Made by a program: the position numbers and the translations under genes | From: Endocalyx cinctus | Lineage: Eukaryota > Ascomycota > Sordariomycetes > Amphisphaeriales > Apiosporaceae | NCBI GenBank assembly: GCA_001600455.1 | Contig: BCKC01000002.1 | Location: 4,168,171-4,232,170 of the forward strand | Reading direction: 5' to 3' | DNA: 64,000 bases | Shown here: positions 1-11,984 of the stretch, one piece after another | How positions within the stretch are numbered: position 1 is the stretch's first letter | How the letters are laid out: each line of letters starts with the position of its first letter | Notes under the pieces: generated by a model | What the model saw: only the letters and a program-made list of their open reading frames with translations | Database searches by the model: none | What the model was told of the DNA's origin: nothing

Positions 1-861
1 CGCGGTACATCGTCGGTGAATAAAAGGTACGGTACGACTACAACTTTCTGAAGCATACAAGCAGACGACAAGTTATATATAATCATTTTTAAGGGTCTCC
101 CTTTCTTTTCTTAACCTTTTTACGCCATACTATGATTTAAGTAAAACAAAACGTTCGGAACTTACCTTAACCGTGGCAACCTGGAGAACACTGCATGAAT
201 ATACTACTGACCTACTGTACAACGTCTCTATGAATAGAATGCCAATAAGATGATCAGCGTAAGTTTTTTTTTTTTTGATATGGATATCCGATATTTGTAT
301 TTGAAGTCTAAATCGGTCTACCTATCTCGGCGGCTATGGTCGGTTGGTAAGGCTACTTATTACTAACTATATCCTACGGAAGTCATTCGGAGGATTCAAC
401 CCCTTGCTTATGACGACACGTTAAGAAAATAAGGGGACCATATGATACCATCTCACTCATACAAAACCCTGCCTATGATTCTTTAGAAAAAAAACCAACC
501 GTACCCAATATATTCTAACGTAAGAGGCGCATGTCAAACTGACAAGACAGCAGTTGACGACGACCAACGGAGTTGACGCGTAATCGGAACCTTTTCAACG
601 TTTTTATACTAAAACGGTAAGGTACGAATGGTTAGAGCGCCTACCGCTAAATTTAAGAAAAGAATTCGCCACGAGAGAAAACTACTAACGTTACGTTAAC
701 GTTAACTAAATAAAACGGTATACATTCGATTAAGCATAATCTTTGGTTTTTTATTTCGTTAAACGACAACCCGTTATTTTCTTAGCTAATACAGCGACAA
801 AAGAGTAGGTACTTTTTCTCAAAAGATACACTTACTTTTCAACTTCACGAAGGAAGAAAAG
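1..861. other. AT-rich spacer at left edge
   Basis: I see no gene in this stretch. It is AT-rich with poly-T runs (for example around 267-277) and a short GTTAAC-type repeat near 688-705. It lies downstream of the minus-strand RING gene and probably holds that gene's 3' UTR plus spacer. No tRNA or rRNA signal was recognised. Confidence 0.5.
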
Positions 862-2478
862 TCATGGAAATCGTCTACGGAACTCGTTTTCCCACCCGTA
901 ATCCTCGGCCTCCTCCACCCGCCTAGAGAGGTAATCCCTAAAGTCCAACGTCGCGAACTCTTCGTCGCGTCTACGCTCTTCTTCTTCTTCTTCTTCTCGA
1001 TCTTCTCTTTCTCTTCTACTTCGTCTTCTGCTTCTTCCTCTAGTACTACTTCTGCTTATGCTTATGCTTATGCTGCTGCTGTTACGTTCGGCTAGACGAG
1101 GGGGGTGATCCCTGATATTAGTATTATGATTGATATCCAACGGCATAGGTGATGATGATGATGACATCGGAGACGGAAACCCCTAATCGTCCTCCTCGTC
1201 TCCGAACCCCGGGTAATACCCTCTTCCGCTTCCTCTTCCTCGGGGCCACCCGGGAGGCGGCGGCGGCATCCCTCGGGGCGGTCCCCTACCTGGGGGTGGG
1301 AAATAGTCAGCGTAGACGCCTTCGTCGTCATCCCCGTAAGGAGGATAGCCGGGAGGAGGGAACGCGGAACGGGAGGGAGGAGGAGGAGGAGGAGGACCGT
1401 AGGCGGAACGAGGAGGAGGTCCGAAGGAAGGGTGAGGGGGAGGACCAAAGAGAGACTGAGGAGGGGTGCCGCCAGGGAAGGCGGAACGAGGAGGGGGACC
1501 ACCGGGGAAGGCAGGATGAGGAGGAGGAGGGGGACCACCAGGAAAAGAAGGATGAGGTGGAGGGGGACCACCAGGGAAGGCAGGATGAGGTGGAGGGGGC
1601 CCACCGGGAAAGGCGGCATGGGGAGGAGGAGGGTAAGCAAAGAGAAACTCACCGCCCGGGCGACTACCTCGCGAAGCCATCGACGGCGGCGGTCCTCCGT
1701 ATCCGCCGGGTACGGGCGAAGCCGAGCGCATCCTTCCGCCGTCGCGTCCGGACGAGTGATGTGGCGGCGGCGGCGGCGGTTGCGACCACGGCACGTACGA
1801 CATGCCGTCGAAAGGAGGCGACGGCGGCGGCGCGAAAGGCGGCGGGAAGGCGAAGCTGCCGCTCGGAAGAGGGGTGACCGGAGGTCCGCCGCCGACGCCG
1901 CCTCGTCTCCCGGTTCCGAACGCGCTCGCTCGCGCCATAAAGCCCGTAGCGGTGCCGATCTCGGGCGAGGACCCTCGTCGCATGGGAGGCGAGACGCTCC
2001 TGCCTTCGCGGCAGTCGCGGCAGAGCGAAGGCACGACCTCCTGACGACGTCCCTCGCCTCCGGCGGAACCGGGGGAAGCGACGGCGGCGGGCAGGGCGGA
2101 TAGTTCCGCGAGTAAGTTAAACCCGTCGTCTTTCGGGTGGAGCTTCTTGTACGCCACCGGGTGCCAGCACGCCGCGTGGTACATGGTCTCCCTGCAGGTC
2201 GGACAGTTGGCGTGGCGGTAGTTGCGCTCGAACCACTTCCCGATGCACCTGTGTCCGAAGACGTGGCCGCAAGGCAGGATCGTGAAGGATTCGGGCCCTT
2301 CGTCTTCGCTGTTGCTGCTGCTGCTGCCGTCGCTGTTGCCGTCGTTCGTAGCTTGGATCGCGAGTCGCTTGCTGCAGATCAGGCAGTCTATCTCGACCCG
2401 GACGGACGGGTCGATGACGCCTCGCGAGGTGATGTGCGGTCGCCAGCTGGGCGCGAAGTGCTCCGATAGCGTCGTCAT
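862..2478 (-). CDS. RING-finger protein with Pro/Gly-rich repeats (putative E3 ligase)
   Basis: Exons 2478-1220 and 1111-862 in my model, 502 aa. A RING domain lies at about residues 30-97: CLIC (C32, C35), an unusually long spacer containing an Asn/Ser-rich stretch, LPCGHVFG (C70, H72), C78, then CPTC (C92, C95). The CGHVFG form, with Gly where RING-H2 proteins have His, is common in fungal RING proteins. Another CxxC follows at 153-156. Residues 200-415 are Pro/Gly-rich with tandem units of the type PAFPGGPPPPH at about 283-345. The role is probably ubiquitin ligase (family knowledge); the substrate is unknown. The intron 1219-1112 is inferred: donor GTATTA, branch TACTAAT, acceptor ATATCAG. 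It is 108 nt, in phase, and contains the in-frame TAG at 1185-1183. If it is retained, the protein ends at 431 aa. The spliced C-terminus is Arg/Glu/Ser-rich and ends in a non-repetitive stretch. The start is the ATG after a pyrimidine tract. The RING is certain; the second exon is less so. Confidence 0.75.
1440..1640 (-). repeat. Coding minisatellite in the RING gene
   Basis: About five degenerate units of roughly 30-36 bp encode PAFPGGPPPPH-like peptides. On the plus strand they read as GGxGGxGGGGGACCACCxGGxAA-type blocks. The lengths differ by one or a few codons (PPPP against PPPPP), as expected for slippage in a coding minisatellite. The frame stays open throughout. Confidence 0.7.
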
Positions 2479-3207
2479 CCTTTTTTTTTTTTTTGGATTT
2501 CCTGTGTTTTAGTTTTGAGATGCTTCTAAGTTGAGTTGGGTACAAGTGTACGTACTAACCTGGAATGAATGGTAAGAAGGTTAAAGAGAGAGAAAAAAAA
2601 ATCCCAAAGATAAGAGCAGATGTATTGTCTTTCGGTGGATGATAATGCCCTTGAGACTGTGCTTGTTCGGTTATATGATTTTCTTCACGGGGGGCTCGTA
2701 GGCCTGTATTTAAAGGCATGGGCTACGAAAAACAAGCGTATTGTTGTGTTAGGGATCAATGGGCGTTGTGAGGGAACAATGGCCATTGTCCGTCAAAGAG
2801 GAACGAGAAACATGCGCTTTTGTACTTTTGTGGAATACCTATTACCTAGGTAAGTAGTCTCTGAACATAGAGGAGGGTTCATTTTCCGCAATTCAAAACG
2901 CTCAGATGCCACGGGAATAGTGGCTCATATCGTAACATTGGTTACTTTTTTTTTTTCATTTCTCTCGTGAATCAGTATCAATCACATTGAAATACTGAAT
3001 AGATGGGATAAAATTTTATACCGCATGCATGTCCTTGTTGACTATCCACTTGAATAGGCTTCATACACAAATACAATGATATCAAAGAGTTAGAAGAAGA
3101 AGACCCATCTACGCCACCTGTAACCCATTACGCCTTTAAAGGACCACTCTCAGCAGTAGCTATTGAAATTGAGAGTTATGCTTCCACGCCAATGCTTTTC
3201 TCCTAGG
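2479..3207. other. Spacer between RING gene and SNX41-type gene
   Basis: It contains the 5' leader of the RING gene (poly-T on the plus strand at about 2481-2494) and the 3' flank of the sorting nexin gene. A 77-codon plus-strand frame at 2620-2853 has no recognisable domain or splice context, so I do not call it. Confidence 0.5.
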
Positions 3208-5412
3208 CTACGTCTCGTCGATCTTCTCAATCTCTGCCCGTGCTTCTTCCCAGGTCTCCTTGTTCTTCTTAGCCCACTCGATCTGACTCTTAGCGTAAGC
3301 AAGCTAGATATACCCGCGTTAGCTGAAGAACTGATATCTCAATAATAAGAAGTTCGGATGAATCAAACACAATTAAACTTACCATGTAACGCTTGAGATC
3401 GTCTTCCTTCTCACCCTGAAATCGCTTGAGATCCTGCAGGATACTCGCGCTCGCATCTTTCACATCCTGAGCCGCTGCTACCTGCGCCTGCTCGAGCTGC
3501 TCGATACTCTCTCTCGTCTTGCCTATGGTATCACGTCGAGTTCTCTCGGGATCGACATCAGCGACACCTTGAATCGCGTGACGAATCGGGCCGAAAATCT
3601 TGTTCGTGATCGAGTTTCCGCTAGGCGCCTTCTTATGGGCCGGGCTAGAAGTCGGTCCTGAACGTTCTGGAGCGCCTACTCTTGCAGACGGGGCCGATGA
3701 GACATCGCCGTGCGTAGGCGGGAAGTCGGAGTCGATCGAAGCCGTGTCCTCACCACTACCATCCCTATGGTACGTCGAGGTTTCTCTCATGCTGGAAGAT
3801 CGTCGTGGAGGCTGGACATGTTCTCTGCCGCCTATCTGCTGACTACTGCTGAGATATTGTTCGATGCGTCGGGCTTCTGCCTCGCTTCTTTCAAGCTGAT
3901 CTAAGAGAGCCTTCTTCTTCAGGAGATCATCATTAGTCATCTCCTGCTGAACTCTCTTGAGAACTCTGTAGCGCAGGACATTTCTAACAACACCCGCAAA
4001 CTGCGCACTCTCTCTCATAGGTTCGGCGAAGCTTGCGCCTAGGGAGCTCGATAATTCTTCCGTCGCAATATACGAAGAATCCGCGGCTTGGCCTACTCGT
4101 TCAATGGCTGCAGCAAGAGATGGCGACGGTTCGGAAAGAGCGAAAGCATTGTATTTGGCTCCTAGGTCTGAAAGATCGGTTGCTAAGCTATTCAAATGGT
4201 TGAGCGTCCGACGATTGACTTTCTCCATAGGACCCACTAAAGCACCTTCGAGCTCCTTAATCGATGTCTCGAACGCGATGAAATAGGGATCAAGCTCCTG
4301 TTCGCTAAGGTTGTTCGCCTCCGGAGGGAATCGTCGTAGAATCTGAGAAGCAACCGTTCCAGAGTTATCGAAAACGGGGGCAGGTGGCGGGCTAATGGGG
4401 GACTTGAGCTTCGCGGAAGAACTAGGTACGGGGAGATACGAATGTGCTGGAGTAGGGTTTGCAGTGTCTAGGGGTGGTGCTTTCATTACGGACTTGGGAA
4501 TCGAGGCAATAGGGTGCGTATGCAGAACCTCGTTCTAGAATTTAAGTTAGTATGTGCACGGGATATAAGGTTCCTTAACTCCCGTAAAACTTACCCAGCT
4601 GACATTCGGATCGAGAAATCTCCATAGGACACCGTCGTTAATCACTTCCTCCATGCGCCGGCAGCGGTTCAAGAAGACAGCGAGCATGCGCTTTCGCAAA
4701 TCAATAATCTGCTGATCCTGCTTGGCGTTGGTCGGGTTCGCGGCGTAGTCGACCATACTGTGCTTCTCCGGGATCGGGGGAATGATAAGCGTAGGATGAA
4801 GTCTAGTCAGGGCATCTCGTAGCGAGGCGAATTCCGAATAGCGACGACGCACTTCTAAATCCTGTGATACGAGTTAATCAAATAATTCATACTAAAAAAT
4901 CTATCAATCAACATACCCCTGTTCTGATAGTATAAACAATATATTTACCGCCGCTTTCCATACTTTTTCCTGCATCGGTGATTAGAATCGGAAGGTCGGG
5001 GTTTTCGTAAAGGATCTGTTCGATGCGACTATCATAGCCTCCGGGCTTCCTTTTAGGAGCTTGATGGTTCTGAGATTGTGTTCCATATTCATCGCTATCT
5101 ACGTCGCTAGACTGCCGTCCATAGTTCGGTACGGAGGGTGTTTCCTCGTGGGTAGAAGATGGAGTGTTGGGAGTCTCGAAGCGCTGCTGGTCTACGAAAT
5201 CCCAGTCAAGATCAGCCTCGTCAGGAGAATCATCTAATGGTATGGGCTCCCACATCTTGATTAAATCCCCCTCCAGAATATTATAAAATCTTTGGGTAAA
5301 ACTTACATCCGTGAGAGCTCGGTGATGTGGGGTTTGCAGAGGATGAAGTAATAGAATCCCTATGGTCAAAGCTAGTACCATAGGGATTGTTGTCTTCCTC
5401 GTCGTTCCACAT
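3208..5412 (-). CDS. SNX41: Sorting nexin, Snx41/Atg20 type
   Basis: Five exons (5412-5307, 5233-4917, 4861-4595, 4534-3383, 3303-3208) join in phase to 645 aa. The N-terminus MWNDEEDNNPYGTSFD is characteristic of fungal SNX41. A PX phosphoinositide-binding domain spans about residues 110-230, with YTIRTG, then RRRYSEFASLR (basic patch) and PPIPEKH. It is followed by a long helical region of the BAR type (about 330-640). Known role of the family: with Snx4, it binds PI3P on endosomes and retrieves SNAREs such as Snc1; it also takes part in selective autophagy. The last intron of the PX region has a TACTAAC branch and TTCTAG acceptor. The small last exon encodes a Lys/Glu-rich tail ending IEKIDET. 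It lies head-to-tail with the RING gene. SNX41 and ATG20 are hard to separate without a tree. Confidence 0.92.
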
Positions 5413-6589
5413 GATGGAATAATCGTTTGTCAGTAGAGTCTTCTAGATAAAGCGTATCCTGTATGTTTTCTTTCCTTGTCAGTCATAAAAAATCTAAGAA
5501 AGGATTCAGAGTGAATCAAGAGGGAAAAGATAGTTAACGGCGACGTTGATAACGTACAATGACATGGAGGAGGCGGGGCAGATGTCAATTTGTCGATCAA
5601 CAGAATGAACGGTGTTTTATTTTATTTTATTTTGAGAAAGAAAAAAAAAAGAATTAATTTGGGAGAAAAGGATTATGTGTAAATGCTCATTTCATTATCA
5701 AATTTTCATAGGTGATTTTTTTTTTTTATATTACTGGTGATGATTGTAACGAGTAGAAAGCTATAAATCAAGAATCAGCAACTTTGGAGGTTGACGGTTA
5801 GAGCTTATGCCTTACCTGGGCTCGGCGCTGTTGCTACTGCTGCGTCATGTTTTAATTGTATTTGTTATGTAAGCTAGGCATTAGGCACTAGGATTTATTA
5901 GTGGTCCACATCATCTCCAATATACCCATTTTGGCCCTGTACTAAGTACTATTTAGGTACTTAAGTGCCTACACTAGGTACGTAAATAGGTAGGCAGCTG
6001 GTAGGTAACTGTATAATATGTCATCAATGAAGACTATTCACCAATCATCAATGACGTGGCTGTGTATCTAGCCAACTACATTGCATCCCCTGAATTAAAT
6101 CCTCCTTAATCATACTCCAATGAGTATAAAATATATTACATATAATATATTATACATAGTACATATTATCGTATGTATATATAATATAACAGTGGATGCA
6201 TACATCTTTCTTTTCTTTTTTTTTTTTTTCGTCGCAAGGCTTCCCAATCCTCAAGCCTTAGAATCATTGTCACAAATCTCTCTGTATTATTATGAGATGC
6301 TATTAAAACAAGTGGTATCATATGAACACACTGCAAAAAGAAAAAGAGAGAGAAAAAAGTCGTCAACCCTCATAAGGGGTAGAGACGCCTTAGAAAATAC
6401 CACGTCAATACCCTAGTGAACAAATCAAAACTGAACTGAACGCCTTCACTGGCCTCTTGACCTAAGAGTCGTTTCCCCGATCCTCTAATGCAAGCTTCTG
6501 CTGTAAAATTTATGACCATACCTGAGATGTCCCCAAGAACTCCTGAAAATGCCATCTATCCCTGATTTTTTTTTTCCCGGTTGAGCATA
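5413..6589. other. AT-rich spacer with TAGGTAC-word cluster
   Basis: It covers the SNX41-type promoter side and the 3' flank of the transporter gene. Poly-A/T runs occur near 5640 and 5715. A cluster of TAGGTAC/GTACTTA words lies at about 5936-6010, and there is a TA-rich stretch at 6125-6190. No gene or RNA was recognised. Confidence 0.5.
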
Positions 6590-7920
6590 TTACTTTGAGT
6601 TTCTCTTCATGTTACCTAGCATAACAACCGAATACCTGAAACCTGTTAATATATAATTCCTCAAGGCTGTATAGAGTTTACTTACGATATAATACCCCCT
6701 ATGGCAATAAACACACCGATGACAGATTTATCTCCCACCGATCGTCCGGACGTAATCCATCCTAATGCAACGATCAAGCAGGTCTTTAGGTGGCCTACAA
6801 CCGTACTCGATACGGGACCGGTCTGCCCAACAATAAAAAATTGCGACAAGTTGATCAACGCAGCAAACATTCCAGACTGTAACTTGTAAGCCTCGATCTT
6901 GGTCATTAAGTCGTTCCATTCCAACTTACCATGAGTATCATAACCCATCGATTTACCGGTAGCTCAGACCAGGTAGGGAATATGTCGACGAACGGAATTA
7001 CGTAGAGGAGTAGAAAAGCGGAGACGGGAGCTTGGTTGAACAGAAGCTGCATGCTGGAAACCTGAAGCTTTCGCTGGTAACCTTTGATCCACACCGTATA
7101 CAGGGACGATGCAAAGACTCCTGCAAAGGCGAAGATTACACCCAACCCCGATGTCGTCTTCACGTTGGCATCATCTGTCGGGAGTGAGTCGTAGTATGAT
7201 ACCATGCCAACCCCAAAACAAGCCGGGACGAGAGCCATGATGGCATTGCGTGGTAGGGTAGAATGGTAGAGAACGAAATCCATAACCGCCACGACCGGTG
7301 TTAGAAGAATGCGCGCGACCTGGTAGAAAGTGACGGATGAAAATGCGAGGGATAAGTTCGGCAGGACAACGTTCAGCGACATGGCGATAGACAAAGGAAT
7401 GATTTCCTTAATGGTGATGCGCCGAGGTACGAAGTAGGCGAGGCTCGGTCTTGATAGCGTGAACAGGAGTAACCACGTCATAAAGAAGTGGAAGGCAGCA
7501 AATGTGAGCTGCGCCAGTTTTAAGGAGGGGTCCGAGAAGATGGCCTTGTTGGTAAATACCTAATTGAAGTTCGAAAATTAGAATGGCCAAGTAATCAGGA
7601 GGGGGAGGGGGGTAAATTTTCAAGAATTGAAAACTTACAATGCCTATTGTAGCCAGCGTATTGACGACAATCCAGATTGCCGCCCAGGTAAACCCGTTGT
7701 TAGCTGGTGGAGTTGGCCGTGCTTCCTCTTGCATGTCTTTTTCTAAAAGTCTTTCTTCATCGTCACTACGTCGTGGGTAGTTATCCTCGACGGCTGTGTA
7801 TTGCGAGGCCCGGTCATTTTCGGTACCGTCGAAACTATGCCTAAGTCTCTCCTTTTGCGCATCAGACGACATAGAATTTCTCGACGAGGGTCGCGCATCG
7901 TATGAACTATTAGACGCCAT
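6590..7920 (-). CDS. Triose-phosphate/nucleotide-sugar transporter family (DMT) membrane protein
   Basis: Exons 7920-7639, 7559-6930, 6876-6686 and 6635-6590 join in phase to about 382 aa. The N-terminal ~75 residues are a polar, Ser/Arg/Asp-rich cytosolic tail. After it come about ten hydrophobic helices typical of the TPT/SLC35 (PF03151) family, with the family-like pieces VFTNKAIF in helix 1-2 and GHLKTCLIV in the penultimate region. The last exon adds YSVVML and a short basic end. Family members exchange nucleotide sugars or phosphorylated sugars across Golgi or ER membranes. Many fungal homologues are annotated as GDP-mannose transporter-like, but the substrate cannot be read from this sequence. 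The start is uncertain: the frame is open upstream to about 7992 and TTGACAG at about 7986 could be an acceptor, so a short 5' exon is possible. Confidence 0.85.
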
Positions 7921-10540
7921 GTCGAGCGAATGTCGAGAGTTGAAGCTTTCAGGACGAATCGGATTGTCAGACCGAGGAATTTCGACTGTCAACGAGTAGT
8001 TGCGATCAAAGAATGACCTATTTGGTGTATTAATGAGAGAGGGTATCGAGTAATTGAAAGGATAGGACGGTCAAGGACCAAAGTAAAACGAGATGAGGTA
8101 CAACCTCAACTAAATAATTATGTGTCGAAGAGAAAAAGAGACACCATCCCTAAGGGATGAAAAGTCATTACTAAGTTTAAATAAGTAAATATATCAACCG
8201 TGGTCGTGGTTATAGACCGCGCCTTGAAATTGGATGGAATGAGGACTCAAAAGAGAGAATAATTTAAGGTAAGGCTAGGCTACTTGTAGTACTTGGTACT
8301 TACTTAGGTAGTACTGCACTGTAGGTGAAGTAATATTTGGTACTTTAGTAGGTAAAGTAGGTAAAGCAATACCCATAGATGTTGATTAGGGGCATCAGAT
8401 TGGATTATCCTTGTAAAATAAGAACTCAAAAATATATATATATATATATATATTTCATTCAGCCTTGACAGGGTCAAAGCCGCTAATTCTAATGTATTAC
8501 CGCCTACCTACGTACAAAGAATACCTGAGGATTGAAGTGCAACCCCCACTGTAGAGATACCTAGACATACTGATCGACGCTGGCTACTACATAATATGTA
8601 CCTCACACTGCACTAATATTACACTTGTATACCCGTGTTTGCCGTGCTCACAAGCACCAGCAGGGAACATGACACAATTCTTATACGTATAGGCGAAGAT
8701 GTTTGACTTGGCTTCTTCTTGGGAAACATTGGATACCTCGCTTATACACAATCGGACAATCTATTATCTTACCAAAAGCTTATTGGTATGTAGCCGGCTT
8801 GTTCTAAATCTTGTGGAAATATCTTACGTTAAATTCGTCTTAAAATCTGACAACCTCGTTATTTGATGGGATCTCACTAACATACCTACATGTATGTCAC
8901 CTTGAAGAGAGAATAAGGGGGGGTCTTGGATATGGTTGAAAATGTGTAACAAGAATCCGGAGATGGCGTGCTTGTGAAAACTTCTACCTATTGGGAGATC
9001 ATGCCGATTAACCGTCTTGGTATTTTCAGAAAGATTATTTGTTTCTGAACCCAAATCGACTCAAAACAACTGGCGATCCATACTCTGAGTGTAGCAAGAT
9101 ATATCGGCACACTTATCCCTTATCAATTCAGCTCAAGCCTTGATACGAGAGACAGTCTCGTCTTGTTTGGTTAAGGTAGTTTGGTAGCGTTATAAGGTAT
9201 TCAGATCACGGAGAATTGCTCCTGTCCACGTAAGCTTCTTAATTTTTATTTTTCTATTTGCTGACTTGGTACTCGGCCTGCTCGGTAAAGCGGTACACAA
9301 TGTACAAGCCTTTTCTGGGGTACAAATATGGTTCATCCATCACAGCTTCTCCTATTCAGGTACGACTCGCTAAGATGAGATGAGATGAGTTCGATGAGTA
9401 GATCCAATGCTGGATGCTTGTTAGTATAACGCTCTATTACTACGTAGGAATGTACGTCTTCCTGTTAAACTAGATACTAAAATCATGAGGGCAATGCGTC
9501 TTTCTTGGCACCTTAGCCAGAGATCAGAGTCAGTTGCATCTTGAATTCTAGTGTACTGTGAACAATGGCAGTGAACACTATTTAGGTAGAGATAGAGAGA
9601 GATGCTGTCCCCTTTACGTGGCTATGTACTACTTAATTATTAGCGTGTGATCACAATTTACTTCCGATCGTACATTAGGTACGGTACATTACTATAAAAA
9701 GTACATCTTATTGGGGGGGGGGCACCTGTATAGCCGCTATCCAGCGCCTAACTAAGCCCCTGATTACTGGGTGCTATAATTGTAAAGTGTTCACTATCCG
9801 CAGTTCACGGCCGCTAAAATAGCCCCTAGAGATATTCATCTGAACCACCACACTTTCTATCTATTTCACCGGTATTTTGCTTTCAAAGTTTACGGCACAC
9901 TTAATAGCGAACACCTCCGTATCCCGTTCCATTCGTTTAATTTTTTCTTCTTTTCATGCGGTGAGCTTCGGGTATACCTCAGTGTTGCTTACAACCCAGT
10001 ATAGTATCATCTTGTCTTATTCGTTGCGTTTTTTCATCATCACATCTGGTCACTCACTTGGTGTCTTTCAAACCACAATCTGTCCAATAACAACTATACA
10101 TAGCGTATCGTACAACGTTTCCTTATTTGGTTGTGTTCTTGCGAGATACCCCCCAAACAATTGAGACATCGCCTGATATAAGAATTGCCTCCCCTCTGAC
10201 TAGTATCCCTTCATTTGTAATTATTTTCATAGGTTGCAAAAGATAAACTGTCTTGCCTCAGAGACCCCTTTTTGAAGGCATCCCACATTCTAGCAGGATA
10301 ACCAATTCCCCTCCCTCGTTGTCGGTAGTGGAGTCAGGGTGAACGAGAGTTTCCACGAAAGAACAAGTTTCCCTATACTTTCATTGATGCAATTGACATC
10401 TCTCTTTATATTATTATCTCACCCGTCTTCGACATCGACGAAATTCGTCCATATTGCGAATCTTTATTCTCGACAGGGGTACCTGCCTGTCTTGATTTTC
10501 TGCAGTGGGGCCGGCCAAAACACCCGGCTTTTTTCACATT
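7921..10540. other. 2.6-kb AT-rich spacer
   Basis: This is an intergenic stretch between the minus-strand transporter and the plus-strand dehydratase, so both genes have their promoters here. It contains a TAGGTAC/GGTACTT-word cluster at about 8270-8370, an AT microsatellite at about 8432-8453 and a run of ten G at about 9713-9722. Several 60-95 codon frames (for example 8824-9054 on minus and 9877-10164 on plus) show no domain, no splice partners and no coding-like composition, so I do not call them. Confidence 0.5.
8432..8453. repeat. (AT)n microsatellite
   Basis: An uninterrupted AT dinucleotide run of about 22 bp in the intergenic spacer. Confidence 0.9.
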
Positions 10541-11984
10541 ATGACGGCCTCAGCTCACCCAGAGAGCCACGAAAACGGCACCAATGTGCCTCATTGTGAG
10601 TTTGATTGATGTTCATTAATTATTCTCCTGGTTGATTATCATGACTAACGCATCTAAGCTGATACCAATGCGCGGAATCCTGGTCGATTTTTTGAGGATT
10701 ACGGCATCTGGAAAGATGCTCCTGTTTTGACAGGCACTACTAGATTTGAACCTTTACCGGATGTCAAGAATATCATGATTACAGGCGGTGCCGGTTTCAT
10801 GTGCGTACACCTCTTTCGACATCTTAGATGATGGCACTAACTTTGTATTACTTCTAGCGCTTGCTGGCTTGTCCGTCATCTGACTCTCACGTACCCTCAA
10901 GCTTACAATATCGTATCTTTCGACAAACTAGATTACTGTTCATCACTGAACAACACTCGCATGCTCAATGACAAGCGGAACTTCTCCTTTTATCACGGTG
11001 ATATCACCAATCCCTCGGAAGTGCTTGACTGCATGGAAAGGTACAATATAGACACAATCTTCCATTTTGCAGCCCAATCTCATGTCGACCTGAGCTTTGG
11101 TAACTCGTACGGGTTCACACACACCAACGTCTATGGAACTCACGTTATGCTTGAGAGTGCTAAAAAAGTGGGAATTAAACGTTTCATCCATATATCAACT
11201 GACGAGGTATATGGTGAAGTCAATGACGACGACGATGACTTGCTAGAGACGAGCATTCTAGCTCCCACGAACCCTTATGCCGCGAGCAAGGCTGCAGCTG
11301 AAATGCTTGTGAACTCCTATATGAAAAGCTTCAAGCTTCCCGTCATTATTGTCAGGAGTAACAACGTCTACGGGCCACATCAATATCCCGAGAGTAAGTA
11401 GACTCACGGGTGCTTGAAATATCCAAAAACTGAAATCCGCTGACTTTGATCTAGAAATTATTCCAAAATTCACATGCTTACTCAATCGAAAGAAACCGGC
11501 GGTTCTCCACGGTGATGGTACTCCGACGCGAAGATACCTCTTCGCCGGCGATGCAGCTGATGCCTTTGACACAATCCTACACAAGGGCACCCTCGGCCAA
11601 ATCTACAACGTCGGATCTTATGACGAGATATCCAATCTTCAACTATGCGGCATGCTACTGAAAGAGATGGGCATCCCTTCAGAAACGCAGGCCGACTTCA
11701 ACAAATGGGTCAAGTATACGCACGATCGACCATTCAACGACCACCGATACGCTGTAGACGGGACCAAGCTAAGACAGCTAGGATGGGATCAGAAGACGAC
11801 TTTTGAGACCGGGTTAAAAGCCACAGTTGACTGGTACAAGCGATTTGGAGAGAAATGGTGGGGTGACATTAGCAAGGTTCTCAGCCCCTTTCCGATCGTT
11901 GTCGAGACAGAAGTTATGTCCGACAAGGAAGAGATATGCGATGAACCACAGTCTGCTAAAAAGAGGAAAGTGGATGGAGAGTAA
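10541..11984 (+). CDS. NDP-glucose 4,6-dehydratase (RmlB-like short-chain dehydrogenase)
   Basis: Four exons (10541-10595, 10659-10800, 10858-11393, 11455-11984) give 420 aa. This is the extended SDR fold. The NAD-binding motif TGGAGFIA is split by intron 2. The catalytic STDEVYG (T180-D181-E182) and YAASK (Y206, K210) are intact, as is the SNNVYGPHQYPEK stretch typical of dTDP/UDP-glucose 4,6-dehydratases. The enzyme converts NDP-glucose to NDP-4-keto-6-deoxyglucose; in fungi the UDP-glucose form leads toward UDP-rhamnose. No epimerase/reductase partner is adjacent, so there is no cluster here. The N-terminal ~45 residues precede the Rossmann core. The C-terminus ends in a basic KKRKV motif resembling a classical nuclear localisation signal, which is odd for this enzyme. 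The intron 1 acceptor CTAAG is atypical but is the one that keeps the frame. Confidence 0.9.

Noticed and set aside
1432..2103. Long plus-strand Arg/Gly/Glu-rich frames opposite the RING gene
   Set aside because: They are the antisense reading of the GC-rich Pro/Gly repeat. The minus strand has the RING motif and a sensible start.
2620..2853. 77-codon plus-strand frame between the RING and SNX41-type genes
   Set aside because: No domain, no splice signals, and it overlaps the promoter and leader of the RING gene.
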